A DNA stretch of 64,000 nucleotides from Maritimibacter alkaliphilus (GTDB taxonomy: Bacteria; Pseudomonadota; Alphaproteobacteria; Rhodobacterales; Rhodobacteraceae): the NCBI RefSeq assembly GCF_019801605.1, contig NZ_JAHVIT010000002.1, positions 1,054,001 to 1,118,000 on the forward strand, written 5' to 3'. The translations under genes and the position numbers were made by a program. Under the pieces are notes generated by a model. It worked only from the letters and a program-made list of their open reading frames with translations, was not told the DNA's origin and did no database searches. Below are positions 26,527 through 34,380 of this stretch, piece by piece (the stretch's first letter is position 1; each line of letters opens with the position of its first letter).

Positions 26527-26593
26527 CCCATCCACTGTTCCCAAATATCCTCGGGGGGAGGGGCCGCCGGCCCCGGGGGGCAGACAGCCCCCT
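26527..26593 (+). repeat. Dispersed intergenic element, copy 1 (CATCCACTGTTC type)
   Basis: Seven bases after the GNAT stop begins CATCCACTGTTC, then CAAATATCCTCGGGGGG, a GC-rich stretch, and a hairpin GGGGGC-AGACA-GCCCCC. The same three-part unit recurs at 34197, 40205 and, in the opposite orientation and without the hairpin, at 59138. The identity over the first 30 bases is nearly complete. Confidence 0.8.
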
Positions 26594-26829
26594 CCCACGC
26601 CCGAGGCCCGCGCAGGCGCGCCCTCGCCACGGATGCCTTGCCCGAGGCGCGGCCTTCCCCTAAGAGGCAGGGGCCGAAAAGTGGTGGGCCGGTTGGTTAA
26701 CCCGGTCCCCTGTCGCCCCGCGCGGCAGGCACGCACCTCGCCCGAGGATCCCGCGGCATCCACCCGACACCGGGGGATGCTGCGTCGTGACCTGCCGGGC
26801 CCGCTGCATCTCCCCTTTAGGAGCACAGA
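26594..26829. other. Rest of gene-free stretch before the DUF2798 gene
   Basis: Following the dispersed element, about 235 bases precede the DUF2798 gene. I see no conserved coding frame and no clear promoter. GGTTGGTTAACC near 26689-26700 is a small palindrome (GGTTAACC core). Confidence 0.3.
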
Positions 26830-27060
26830 ATGCAGCACACGAAATCCCTCGTTCTCACCGCCCAGGTCTTCATCTCCCTGATGATGGCCGCCGCCATGAC
26901 ACTGATCATGGGTTACGTCCAGGCTGGGCCGCAGCCCGATTGGCTGGCGCACTGGGGCTGGAGCTTCCTCCGCGCCTGGCCGATCGCCTTCGTCCTGTCG
27001 CTGGCCGTGGGACCATTGGCCTTCCGCCTTGCCGTCCTCGTGCATCGCTGCCGCACCTGA
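26830..27060 (+). CDS. DUF2798 small membrane protein
   Basis: A 76-residue protein with two transmembrane segments (VFISLMMAAAMTLIMGYVQ and WPIAFVLSLAVGPLAFRLAVLV) separated by a short loop GPQPDWLAHWGWSFLRA. This is the DUF2798 pattern, of unknown function. AGGAG lies at good distance before the ATG. The gene converges on the yccA-like gene. Confidence 0.8.
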   Translation: MQHTKSLVLTAQVFISLMMAAAMTLIMGYVQAGPQPDWLAHWGWSFLRAWPIAFVLSLAVGPLAFRLAVLVHRCRT

Positions 27061-27125
27061 CGGGTGCGGTCGCATGCAGATGCGGAGGCAAAAGGCGCAG
27101 TCCCAACCAGACAGCGCCGCAAACG

Positions 27126-27154
27126 AAAAGGGCCGGTCCCGCAGGACCGGCCCT
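27126..27154 (-). terminator. Terminator of the YccA-like gene
   Basis: A perfect 11-bp stem AGGGCCGGTCC / GGACCGGCCCT with loop CGCA, followed on the minus strand by TTTTCGTTT. It lies about 25 bases downstream of the YccA-like stop codon. Confidence 0.8.
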
Positions 27155-27178
27155 CGAAAGGCGTCAGGCTGGACGGGC

Positions 27179-27916
27179 TTACTCGCGGTTGCCCATCAGC
27201 TGAAGCAGGAACATGAACATGTTGATGAAGTCCATGTAGAGGTTCAGCGCGCCCATGATCGCGGCCTTGCCCAGCCATTCGCTGTCGCCGGTGTGGGCGT
27301 GCTGCAGGTAGGTCACCTTGATGTTCTGGGTGTCATAGGCGGTCAGGCCGGCAAAGATCAGCAGGCCGAGGATGGTGATGCCGAAGGCCAGTGCGCCCGA
27401 GCCGATGAAGATGTTCAGGATCGAGGCGACGATCAGGCCGATCACACCCATGATCAGGAAGGAGCCCCAGCCGGAGATGTCCTTCTTGGTGGTGTAGCCC
27501 CAGAGCGACAGGCCCGCGAAGGAGATCGAGGTCACGAGGAAGACCTGGGCGATCGACATGCCGGTGAAGGCCACGAAGATCCAGCTCAGCGACAGGCCCA
27601 TGACGGCTGCGAAGGCATAGAAGAAGAGCTGCGCGCCAGCGGCGGACAGCCGGTTGATGGCTGCACCGAAGGCGAAGATCATGCCCAGCGGGGCGAACAT
27701 GATGATCCAGCCGAGGATGTTCGGCTTGAGGGTCATCGGATCGCGGAAGACGCTCAGAAGCTCGGGGCTGGAGCCCACGGCCCATGCCACGAGGAAGGTC
27801 AGGAACATGCCCACGGACATCGTGCCGTAGACCTTGTTCATGTGGGCGCGGAGGCCCTCGTCAATCGCGGCGCTGCGCGTGCCGGCAGCGGTGCGCATCG
27901 TGTTGAATTCAGCCAT
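27179..27916 (-). CDS. Bax inhibitor-1/YccA family membrane protein
   Basis: A 245-residue seven-helix membrane protein of the BI-1/YccA (TMBIM) family. After a soluble N terminus (MAEFNTMRTAAGTRSAAIDEG) come conserved family blocks LRAHMNKVYGTMSVGM, MGLSLSWIFV, and GLTAYDTQNIKVTYL, whose Asp is part of the calcium/pH-sensing site in structurally studied relatives. E. coli YccA modulates FtsH proteolysis; a like role here is inference. The upstream region carries an RpoH-like promoter, which would suit a stress role. Confidence 0.93.
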   Translation of the reverse strand: MAEFNTMRTAAGTRSAAIDEGLRAHMNKVYGTMSVGMFLTFLVAWAVGSSPELLSVFRDPMTLKPNILGWIIMFAPLGMIFAFGAAINRLSAAGAQLFFYAFAAVMGLSLSWIFVAFTGMSIAQVFLVTSISFAGLSLWGYTTKKDISGWGSFLIMGVIGLIVASILNIFIGSGALAFGITILGLLIFAGLTAYDTQNIKVTYLQHAHTGDSEWLGKAAIMGALNLYMDFINMFMFLLQLMGNRE

Positions 27917-27968
27917 TCAAGCCTCCCGAAAACAGGTCAATGTCCCATGCGGGACCGTTCGCTTCGAA

Positions 27969-27997
27969 ATATCGGGAAGGAAGGGGCACATTTCAAG
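27969..27997 (-). promoter_or_regulatory. Heat-shock (RpoH)-like promoter of the YccA-like gene
   Basis: On the minus strand CTTGAAA, a 14-base spacer and CCCGATAT closely match the sigma-32 consensus (CTTGAAA, 11-16 bases, CCCCATNT). It lies about 50 bases before the ATG at 27916. It also fits a loose sigma-70 reading. Confidence 0.4.
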
Positions 27998-28044
27998 AAC
28001 TTGTGTTCTCGAAATGCTGTCATCTGTCTGACAATTACGTCAGC

Positions 28045-28103
28045 GCCCGCCGGTCCGGCCAAATGGGCCGATCCGGCGGGCGTGCGGCCCGCGCAGCGGG
28101 CCG
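28045..28103. repeat. Two adjacent strong GC-rich hairpins
   Basis: Bases 28045-28081 form a hairpin with arms GCCCGCCGGTCCGGCC and GGCCGATCCGGCGGGC around AAAT. Bases 28085-28103 form a second, CGGCCCGC-GCA-GCGGGCCG. They lie between the DUF1127 gene and the YccA-like gene, both on the minus strand. Neither has a T-run, so their role is unclear. Confidence 0.5.
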
Positions 28104-28194
28104 ACGAACCGGGCCAGTTGATCTGGCGTGGATGCCCGCGGGACGCAGCGAGGGGGCGCTGTCCGCGGGCGGTCCGGTCCGCAAGGAGGCAGGG

Positions 28195-28413
28195 TCAGCC
28201 GCGCAGGCCGCCGAGATCCCAGATCGGGCGCTGCGCTTCCTTGAGCGCCTCGGCACGGGTCACCCCGATGTCGTTGAGCAGCGCGTCGTCCAGTTCGGCC
28301 AGCTTGGTGCGGCTGCGGGACACGGCCATGAGGGTGAACAACCAACCCAGAATCGCAAATTGCGGCCGGGGGGTCGTCACGGTGCGGGTGTTAAGTTGCG
28401 TGAAGGTCGCCAT
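28195..28413 (-). CDS. DUF1127 domain small protein
   Basis: A 72-residue basic protein ending in the DUF1127 (YjiS-like) helix-turn-helix-like motif SRTKLAELDDALLNDIGVTRAEALKEAQRPIWDLGG. Such proteins are widespread in alphaproteobacteria; some long forms bind RNA or influence phosphate and carbon metabolism. An ATG nine bases upstream (28422) is also open, but AAGGA is correctly spaced only for the ATG at 28413. The gene diverges from a LysR regulator across 127 bases that carry palindromes. Confidence 0.8.
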   Translation of the reverse strand: MATFTQLNTRTVTTPRPQFAILGWLFTLMAVSRSRTKLAELDDALLNDIGVTRAEALKEAQRPIWDLGGLRG

Positions 28414-28488
28414 CTCTTCCATCCTTTCCGTTTGCTGATAAGTCCGGCGTATTGAATTATTTCTGTTGATGGATATGGCGCAGTATGA

Positions 28489-28533
28489 TCAATATTGAAA
28501 ATGAATGTTCTTTCGGTCTGGCATCAATATTGG
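28489..28533. promoter_or_regulatory. Candidate LysR operator between DUF1127 and lysR genes
   Basis: A perfect 10-bp palindrome TCAATATTGA (28489-28498) and a near-copy TCAATATTGG (28524-28533) lie 35 bases apart in the divergent intergenic region. Both fit the A/T-rich T-N11-A style of LysR boxes and stand out against the GC-rich background. Confidence 0.5.
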
Positions 28534-28540
28534 TGATGAT

Positions 28541-29392
28541 ATGAGAAACCTTGACATGACCGCCCTGCGCAGCTTCGTGGCGGTGGCCGACCATGGCGGC
28601 GTCACCCGGGCGGCGGGGGTGCTGAACTTCACCCAGTCCGCCGTCTCCATGCAGCTGAAAAGGCTGGAGGATCTGCTGGGTCTTGCGCTGCTGGACCGGG
28701 CCAACCGCCGGGTGGCCCTGACCGCAGAGGGCGAGCAGCTGCTGGGCTATGCCCGCCGCATGGTGGAGATGAACGACGAGGCCATGTCGCGCCTGACCAG
28801 CAAGGTTTTCGAGGGCGAGATTCGCCTCGGCGTGCCCCATGACATCGTCTACCCGGTGCTGCCGAAGGTGCTGCAGCGTTTCAACGCCGAGTTTCCGCGC
28901 ATGAAGGTGCATCTCGTCTCGGCCTACACGACCGCGCTCAAGGAGGATTTCGCGCGGGGCGAGCTCGACATCATACTGACCACCGAGGTCTCGGTGGGCG
29001 AGGGGGGGGAGACGCTGGACCAGCGCCCGCTGGTCTGGATCGGCGCGCCCGAGGGCTCGGCCTGGCGGCAGCGGCCGCTGCGGTTTGCCTCCGGTCGGAA
29101 CTGCCTGTTCCGGCCTCGCGCGATTCGCGCGCTGGAGGAGGCGGGCATCGACTGGGAAAACGCGGTCGAGACCGACAGCGACCGCACCGTCGAGGCGACG
29201 ATCTCGGCCGACCTCGCGGTGGGGGCGATGATCGAGGGCACGGAGGCCTCCTACCTCTCGACCATCGATCACGGCGGCGACCTGCCTCAACTGCCCGCGC
29301 AGAACATCAACATGTACCTTCAGCCCCGCACCACCGGCGAGGTGACGGAGCGGATGGCGGACATGCTGCGCGCCCACTTCCGCTGCAAATAG
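28541..29392 (+). CDS. LysR family transcriptional regulator
   Basis: A 283-residue LysR-type regulator. The winged helix-turn-helix is at the N terminus (LRSFVAVADHGGVTRAAGVLNFTQSAVSMQLKRLEDLLGLALLDR), with the effector-binding domain starting around residue 90 (GEIRLGVPHDIVYPVLPKVL). The start is set at ATG 28541 (MRNLDMTALRSF), since the earlier in-frame ATG at 28505 would add residues unlike the family and overlap the palindromes. It is divergent from a DUF1127 gene, an arrangement recalling VtlR of Brucella and Agrobacterium, which activates DUF1127-type small proteins and an AbcR small RNA; orthology is not proven. Confidence 0.85.
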   Translation: MRNLDMTALRSFVAVADHGGVTRAAGVLNFTQSAVSMQLKRLEDLLGLALLDRANRRVALTAEGEQLLGYARRMVEMNDEAMSRLTSKVFEGEIRLGVPHDIVYPVLPKVLQRFNAEFPRMKVHLVSAYTTALKEDFARGELDIILTTEVSVGEGGETLDQRPLVWIGAPEGSAWRQRPLRFASGRNCLFRPRAIRALEEAGIDWENAVETDSDRTVEATISADLAVGAMIEGTEASYLSTIDHGGDLPQLPAQNINMYLQPRTTGEVTERMADMLRAHFRCK

Positions 29393-29393
29393 G

Positions 29394-30353
29394 TCAGATC
29401 GTTATCACCACCTTGCCGGTGGAGCGGCGGGTGCGGAGCAGGTCCAGCCCCTCCTCGGCGCGCGCCAGCGGCAGCAGGTGGCTGATGTGGGGCTTGATCC
29501 TGCCCTCGCCGTGCCAGGCGACCAGCTGGGCGAGGCTCTCGGTGATCACCTCGGGGCGGAACTTGAGGTAGCCGCCCCAGTAGAAGCCCATCAGGTCGAT
29601 GTTCTTCACCAGCATGTGGTTCGGCTTCAACTCGGGCAGTTTGCCGCTGGCGAATCCGATCAGCAGGATTCGCGCCTCGGGCTTGCAGGCCCGGAAGGCC
29701 GCGGTGAAGAGATCGCCACCCACCGGGTCATAGACCACGTCGGCCCCGCCAAGCGATTTCACCATTTCGCGGAGGTCGTCGGAGCCGCTGTCGATCACGT
29801 GATCGGCACCCGCATGACGTGCAATCTCCAGCTTCTCGGCGCCACGGGCGCAGGCGATCACCCGGGCGCCCATCAGCTTGCCGATCTCCACCGCGGTCAG
29901 GCCCACGCCCCCCGCCGCCCCCAGCACCAGAAGGGTTTCACCGGGCGCCAGCCGTGCTTTGTGCTGCAAAGCAACGTGGCTGGTGCCATAGGCGATCTGC
30001 AGAGCGGCGGCGTCTTCGAAACTCATCGTTTCCGGTAGCGCAACAACCCGTTCGACGGGGAAGCACCCGTATTCGGCGAGCCCGCCCGACCCGCCGTAGA
30101 TCGCGACTCGTGTGCCGGGCGCCGGTCCAGTGGTGTCAGGGCCAAGGGCCTCCACGATCCCGGCGACCTCCATCCCCATGGTGATCGGCAGCGGTGGCAT
30201 GTCCTGATACTTGCCCTCGATCATCAGCGTATCGGCGAAATTCAGGCCGCAAGCCTTTATCCTCACGAGGATTTCCCCGGACGCGGGAATCGGTGTCCCG
30301 GTTTCGGTCCAGACCGGCGCCGCGCCCAATGTTTTGATTTGTAGGGATTTCAT
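29394..30353 (-). CDS. NADPH:quinone oxidoreductase / zinc-independent MDR family alcohol dehydrogenase-like
   Basis: A 319-residue medium-chain dehydrogenase/reductase of the quinone oxidoreductase group. The GroES-like half (ILVRIKACGLNFADTLMIEGKYQ, then PLPITMGMEVAG) precedes the Rossmann half with the NADPH motif LGAAGGVGLTAVEIGKLMGA. Zinc-ligand cysteines of classical alcohol dehydrogenases are missing. It probably reduces quinones or enones. ATG 30353 is preferred over the upstream in-frame codons because GAGGTT precedes it and MKSLQIKTLG is the normal family start. It converges with the LysR gene, leaving a single base between the two. Confidence 0.88.
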   Translation of the reverse strand: MKSLQIKTLGAAPVWTETGTPIPASGEILVRIKACGLNFADTLMIEGKYQDMPPLPITMGMEVAGIVEALGPDTTGPAPGTRVAIYGGSGGLAEYGCFPVERVVALPETMSFEDAAALQIAYGTSHVALQHKARLAPGETLLVLGAAGGVGLTAVEIGKLMGARVIACARGAEKLEIARHAGADHVIDSGSDDLREMVKSLGGADVVYDPVGGDLFTAAFRACKPEARILLIGFASGKLPELKPNHMLVKNIDLMGFYWGGYLKFRPEVITESLAQLVAWHGEGRIKPHISHLLPLARAEEGLDLLRTRRSTGKVVITI

Positions 30354-30538
30354 CAGAACCTCATCCTGTGGAGCCGGTGCAGCGTAGCGGCGGAGGCGCC
30401 CGGGGCGCAACGCTCCTCTGGAAGGGCTGAAAACAAGGGGTTTGGCCGTCTATTGTCGCATCTGGAGACAGCTATGCAGGGTTCCCGCTAGAATTGTCGC
30501 CGCTGCGCGGAGTTACTCGCGTGTCGTGTGTATCTTTC

Positions 30539-30566
30539 TTGATTTGAAGGTCAAAGCTGTTACGAT
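30539..30566 (+). promoter_or_regulatory. Candidate promoter of the XRE regulator
   Basis: TTGATT and TACGAT are separated by 16 bases in an A/T-richer patch, leaving a 5' leader of about 110 bases before the XRE regulator. The remainder of the 328-base gap from 30354 shows nothing else recognisable. Confidence 0.4.
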
Positions 30567-30681
30567 CAACGCCACGCTGAAGGGATGCACGGCGTAATTT
30601 AACTAGGGACTGGGTTGGGGCGGCGTTCAGGCGCTCCTCTTCTTATGCCCGCACTAGTAAGGTAGTTGAAGGAGCCGCCAT

Positions 30682-31050
30682 ATGACTCACCCTGTAGATG
30701 TTCATGTTGGTAAACGCATCCGTCATCGTCGCTGGCTTGTCGGAATGACCCAGCAACAATTGGCAGAGCGTGTCGGGATCAAGTTTCAGCAGATCCAGAA
30801 GTACGAGACCGGTGCCAACCGTGTCAGCGCGTCCCGCCTTTGGGACATCGCCGATGCGCTGGACGTGCAGGTCAGTTTCTTCTTCGAAGGGCTGGAAGAC
30901 GGTCAGACCGAACGTGAACAGGGCAATGTGCCCGCCGACCTGATGGGCGACAAGGAAGCCCTGGACCTGATCCGGTCCTACTATTCCATCCCGGAGAATC
31001 AGCGTCGTCGCCTGTTCGAGCTTGCCCGCGTCCTGTCCGACGTGGCTTGA
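30682..31050 (+). CDS. XRE family helix-turn-helix transcriptional regulator
   Basis: A 122-residue DNA-binding protein with an XRE helix-turn-helix in residues 10-65 (VGKRIRHRRWLVGMTQQQLAERVGIKFQQIQKYETGANRVSASRLWDIADAL) and a C-terminal dimerisation-like tail (DLIRSYYSIPENQRRRLFELARVLSDVA). This form, with the FQQIQKYE recognition helix, is highly conserved and single-copy or low-copy across alphaproteobacteria, but its regulon in this group is not one I can name. GAAGGAG precedes the ATG. The hisN-like gene starts 55 bases later. Confidence 0.88.
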   Translation: MTHPVDVHVGKRIRHRRWLVGMTQQQLAERVGIKFQQIQKYETGANRVSASRLWDIADALDVQVSFFFEGLEDGQTEREQGNVPADLMGDKEALDLIRSYYSIPENQRRRLFELARVLSDVA

Positions 31051-31105
31051 GCGAAACGCTCTGCTGCGGTAGCCCTGCCCCCTGTACCACAGAGGCGGGG
31101 CGGAC

Positions 31106-31909
31106 ATGACACCTGAGCAGATCGCAGACATCATCGACACGGCCCATGCGTTGGCAGATGCCGCACGCCGGGCCGTGTTGCCCCATTTCCGGCGCACCGA
31201 TCTGACCGCGGACAACAAGGATGCCGCGGCCTTCGATCCGGTCACGGTGGCCGACCGCGCCGCCGAGGCCGCCATGCGCGAGATCCTCGCAGCCCGCCGT
31301 CCCGAGGATGGCATCCTCGGAGAGGAGATGGGCAATTTCGAGGGCACCAGCGGCCTGACATGGGTGCTGGACCCGATCGACGGCACCCGCAGTTTCATCA
31401 GCGGCACGCCCACTTGGGGCGTCCTGATCGCCCTTTCCGACGAAAGCGGCCCGATCTTCGGCATCATCGACCAGCCCTATACCGGCGAACGTTTTGTCGG
31501 CGGCCTTGGCGTCTCCGAGATGACCGGCCCGCTAGGCAAGGTGGCCCTTGGCGTCCGGCCCGCGCGGCCGCTTGCCGAGGCGACGCTCTTCTCCACCTTC
31601 CCCGAGGTCGGCACCCCCGCCGAGGGCGCGGCCTTCCGTGAGGTGGCGTCGCGGGTGCGCCTCGTCCGCTACGGCACCGATTGCTACGCCTATGCGCTGC
31701 TCGCGGCGGGGCAGATCGACCTCGTGATCGAGGCCGGGCTGCATCCCTACGATGTCGGTGGGCCGATCGCCGTGATCGAGGCGGCGGGCGGCCTCGTCAC
31801 CAACTGGGCGGGCGGCAAGGCCCATGGCGGCGGCCGGGTGCTGGCGGCGGCCAATGCCGAGGTCCACGCGGCGGCGCTGGCGATCCTGTCCGACGCCGGT
31901 CTCGACTGA
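31106..31909 (+). CDS. hisN: Histidinol-phosphatase, inositol monophosphatase family
   Basis: A 267-residue Mg-dependent phosphatase of the inositol monophosphatase fold. Metal-binding motifs are FDPVTVADRAAE, ILGEEMG, WVLDPIDGTRSFISG and, near the C terminus, HPYDVGGPIAVIEAAGG. The variant IDGTRSFISGTP with the YDVGGPI ending is that of HisN histidinol-phosphatases in actinobacteria and alphaproteobacteria, which complete the last phosphatase step of histidine synthesis. Suhb-type or CysQ-type activity is a less likely alternative. It follows the XRE regulator and has no other histidine gene nearby. Confidence 0.85.
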   Translation: MTPEQIADIIDTAHALADAARRAVLPHFRRTDLTADNKDAAAFDPVTVADRAAEAAMREILAARRPEDGILGEEMGNFEGTSGLTWVLDPIDGTRSFISGTPTWGVLIALSDESGPIFGIIDQPYTGERFVGGLGVSEMTGPLGKVALGVRPARPLAEATLFSTFPEVGTPAEGAAFREVASRVRLVRYGTDCYAYALLAAGQIDLVIEAGLHPYDVGGPIAVIEAAGGLVTNWAGGKAHGGGRVLAAANAEVHAAALAILSDAGLD

Positions 31910-32155
31910 TCGGCGCGGGCGGCGTTCTTCAACTGCCCTGCCTCAGATGGCCGGCCTCGACAGACCGTCGCTGGCCGCCACCGACCGTGTCCAAACGGCG
32001 ATCCGCTGCCTCTGACCCGTGCACATGGACGTGCCTACCCGAGGCCTCGCCATCCGCGTTGTCCCCTGCGGTCCCGCTCCGCCGCCCGGTCACACTGGCG
32101 TCGGGCGGGCTCTTCTGCGTAACTTATCCCGATCCCGCCACCGGAGGAGCGCCCC

Positions 32156-33490
32156 ATGCCCGAGACCTTGATCCGCGGTGCAGACCGCATACTCACAATG
32201 GACGACGACCGCAGCGAGCTGTCGGGCGCGGATATCCTGATCCGCGACGGCAAGGTTGCCGCCATCGGGCAGGGGCTGGAAACGACGGGCGAGGTCATCC
32301 CGGCCAGCGGCTGCGTCATCACGCCCGGCCTCGTGAACACGCATCATCACCTCTACCAGAGCCTCACCCGCGCGGTGCCCGGCGGTCAGGACGCGCTGCT
32401 CTTCGGCTGGCTGCGCACGCTCTACCCGATCTGGGAACGCTTCGGCCCCGAGGAGATGCATGTCTCCGCCCTCACCGGGCTGGCGGAGCTTGCGCTCTCC
32501 GGCTGCACGATGACCTCGGACCATCTCTACCTCTATCCCAACGGCGCGCGGCTCGAAGACACCATCGCCGCCGCGCGCGAGATCGGCCTGCGATTCCATC
32601 CCACCCGCGGCGCCATGAGCATCGGCGAAAGTGCGGGCGGCCTGCCGCCGGACAGCCTCGTGGAGCGGGAAGCCGCCATCCTCGAGGACATGATCCGCGT
32701 GGTCGATGCCTTCCATGATCCCTCCGAGGGCGCCATGGTCCGCGTCGGCCTCGCGCCCTGTTCGCCCTTCTCGGTGAGCCGCGAGCTGATGCGTGACGCC
32801 GCGCTGCTGGCCCGCGACAAGGGGGTGATGCTGCACACCCACCTGGCCGAGAACGACGAGGACGTGGCCTATTCGCTGGCGACCTTCGGCTGCCGCCCCG
32901 GACAATACGCCGAAGACCTCGGCTGGACCGGCCCCGACGTCTGGCACGCCCATTGCGTGAAACTCGATGGGCAGGAGATCGACCTCTTCGCCCGCAGCCG
33001 GACCGGCGTTGCCCATTGCCCCTGTTCCAACTGCCGCCTCGGCTCGGGCATCGCGCCGCTGCGCGCCATGCGCGACGCGGGCGTGCCGGTGGGGCTCGGC
33101 GTCGACGGCTCGGCCTCGAACGATGCGGGCAACCTCGTGCTGGAGGCGCGCCAGGCGATGCTGCTGCAACGCGTCGCCCGCGGGGCCGATGCCATGTCCG
33201 CGCGCGAGGCGCTGGAGATCGCCACCCGCGGCGGCGCGGATGTGCTGGGGCGGCCCGACTGCGGCCGCCTCGCCCCGGGCAAGCGCGCCGATATCGCCGT
33301 CTGGGATGTCTCGGGGGTGGAGAGCGCGGGCAGCTGGGACCCGGCTGCGCTGCTCCTCGCCGGTCCGACCCGGGTGCGCGACCTCTTCGTTGACGGGCGC
33401 GCGGTGGTCCGGGATCATCACATGGCGACGATTGACCTTTCCTCAACCCTCGCCCGGCAGACTGCCCTCGCCCGGGCCCTGATGGGCTGA
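32156..33490 (+). CDS. 8-oxoguanine deaminase
   Basis: Amidohydrolase of 444 residues that deaminates 8-oxoguanine to urate, salvaging or detoxifying an oxidised purine. Metal ligands are seen in the NTHHHLYQSLTRAVPG motif near residue 62, the HTHLAE motif near residue 225, His in VWHAHCVKL, and Asp in GVDGSASND near residue 315. The pair CPCSNCRLGSGIAP and the SASND signature separate it from atrazine chlorohydrolase and guanine deaminase relatives. ATG 32156 is preceded by GGAGGAG. It is a lone gene; the BMP-type nucleoside transporter earlier in the window is not adjacent. Confidence 0.88.
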   Translation: MPETLIRGADRILTMDDDRSELSGADILIRDGKVAAIGQGLETTGEVIPASGCVITPGLVNTHHHLYQSLTRAVPGGQDALLFGWLRTLYPIWERFGPEEMHVSALTGLAELALSGCTMTSDHLYLYPNGARLEDTIAAAREIGLRFHPTRGAMSIGESAGGLPPDSLVEREAAILEDMIRVVDAFHDPSEGAMVRVGLAPCSPFSVSRELMRDAALLARDKGVMLHTHLAENDEDVAYSLATFGCRPGQYAEDLGWTGPDVWHAHCVKLDGQEIDLFARSRTGVAHCPCSNCRLGSGIAPLRAMRDAGVPVGLGVDGSASNDAGNLVLEARQAMLLQRVARGADAMSAREALEIATRGGADVLGRPDCGRLAPGKRADIAVWDVSGVESAGSWDPAALLLAGPTRVRDLFVDGRAVVRDHHMATIDLSSTLARQTALARALMG

Positions 33491-33573
33491 GCGGGGACTG
33501 ACATCGCGAACACATCCAGCTGGCGCTGACGGCCGGTATCCCTGCCGCGCGGCGGCCGCTGATCGGAAGACAC

Positions 33574-34152
33574 ATGAGACAGAACCGGACCCGCGCGCAA
33601 AGGCCCCCTCGGCAGGGCGACGTCCAGACGGCGCGCGATCCTGCGCGTGATCCCGTGTCGGGCCTTCTGCTGCTCGGCGCGCTGCTCCTGCTCCTCTTGG
33701 CTGCGCTTCCGGTCGCCGCTTCCTCGGTGCCGACGGGCCTGCGCTTCACCGTCGATCCGGCCGCACAGGGCCAGTCGAGCGCCTCTCTCGCCGGGGAGGT
33801 GAACGAGATGCGCCGCCAGCAGGGGCTGCCGCTGTTGCGCAGCCTCTCGGAGCTGGACCGGATTGCCGCAGCCCGGGCCGCTGACATGGCGCGCAACGGC
33901 TACTTCAGTCACTACGATGGCCGCGGCGAGACGGTGGTCAAGCGCGTGCGCGAGTCAGGCCTCTCCGCCTGCCGCACCTCCGAGACCATCGCCTTCGGTC
34001 AGGACACGCCGCGACAGACCGCGATCGAGTGGATGCGCAGCCCCGGCCACCGCACGGCGATGCTCGACACGCGGGTCGACCATATCGGCACCGCCCGCGC
34101 GGTCGCGCAGGGCCGGGCCTACTGGGTCGCCGTGTTCGCGCGTCTCTGCTGA
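33574..34152 (+). CDS. CAP (SCP/YkwD) domain secreted protein
   Basis: A 192-residue protein with a positively charged N terminus, one transmembrane or signal segment (LLLLGALLLLLLAALPVAASS) and a CAP domain from about residue 70. The CAP hallmarks are NEMRRQQGLPLL, DMARNGYFSHYDGRG and HRTAMLDTRVDHIGTA. Bacterial CAP proteins of this kind are secreted and mostly uncharacterised. The long N-terminal stretch before the hydrophobic segment is unusual for a signal peptide, so the true start could be further downstream or the protein may be membrane-anchored. The dispersed element follows about 45 bases after the stop. Confidence 0.8.
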   Translation: MRQNRTRAQRPPRQGDVQTARDPARDPVSGLLLLGALLLLLLAALPVAASSVPTGLRFTVDPAAQGQSSASLAGEVNEMRRQQGLPLLRSLSELDRIAAARAADMARNGYFSHYDGRGETVVKRVRESGLSACRTSETIAFGQDTPRQTAIEWMRSPGHRTAMLDTRVDHIGTARAVAQGRAYWVAVFARLC

Positions 34153-34196
34153 CCGGCCAGTGCCGACCGCGTCTGCCGACGGGGGCAGCGGCCCTT

Positions 34197-34260
34197 CATC
34201 CACTGTTCCAAAATATCCTCGGGGGGAGTCGCGCCAGCGACGGGGGGCAGACAGCCCCCT
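34197..34260 (+). repeat. Dispersed intergenic element, copy 2 (CATCCACTGTTC type)
   Basis: Begins CATCCACTGTTC, continues AAAATATCCTCGGGGGG and ends with the hairpin GGGGGC-AGACA-GCCCCC. It is in the same orientation as the copy at 26527 and similarly placed just downstream of a + strand gene. Confidence 0.8.
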
Positions 34261-34380
34261 TTCACCGCTGCGGACCGCACGCCGCCCGAAGGCGTGCATA
34301 GATCGCCCAAGACAAGCGCCGCCTTCGAAACGGGACCCTCGCCCACATTTCCGTCTTGCACGTAGTGCCCAGCCGTGGCC

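Noticed and set aside
28505-28541. An earlier ATG start for the LysR gene at 28505
   Set aside because: The added residues do not resemble LysR N termini, and this start would place the coding region across the candidate operator.
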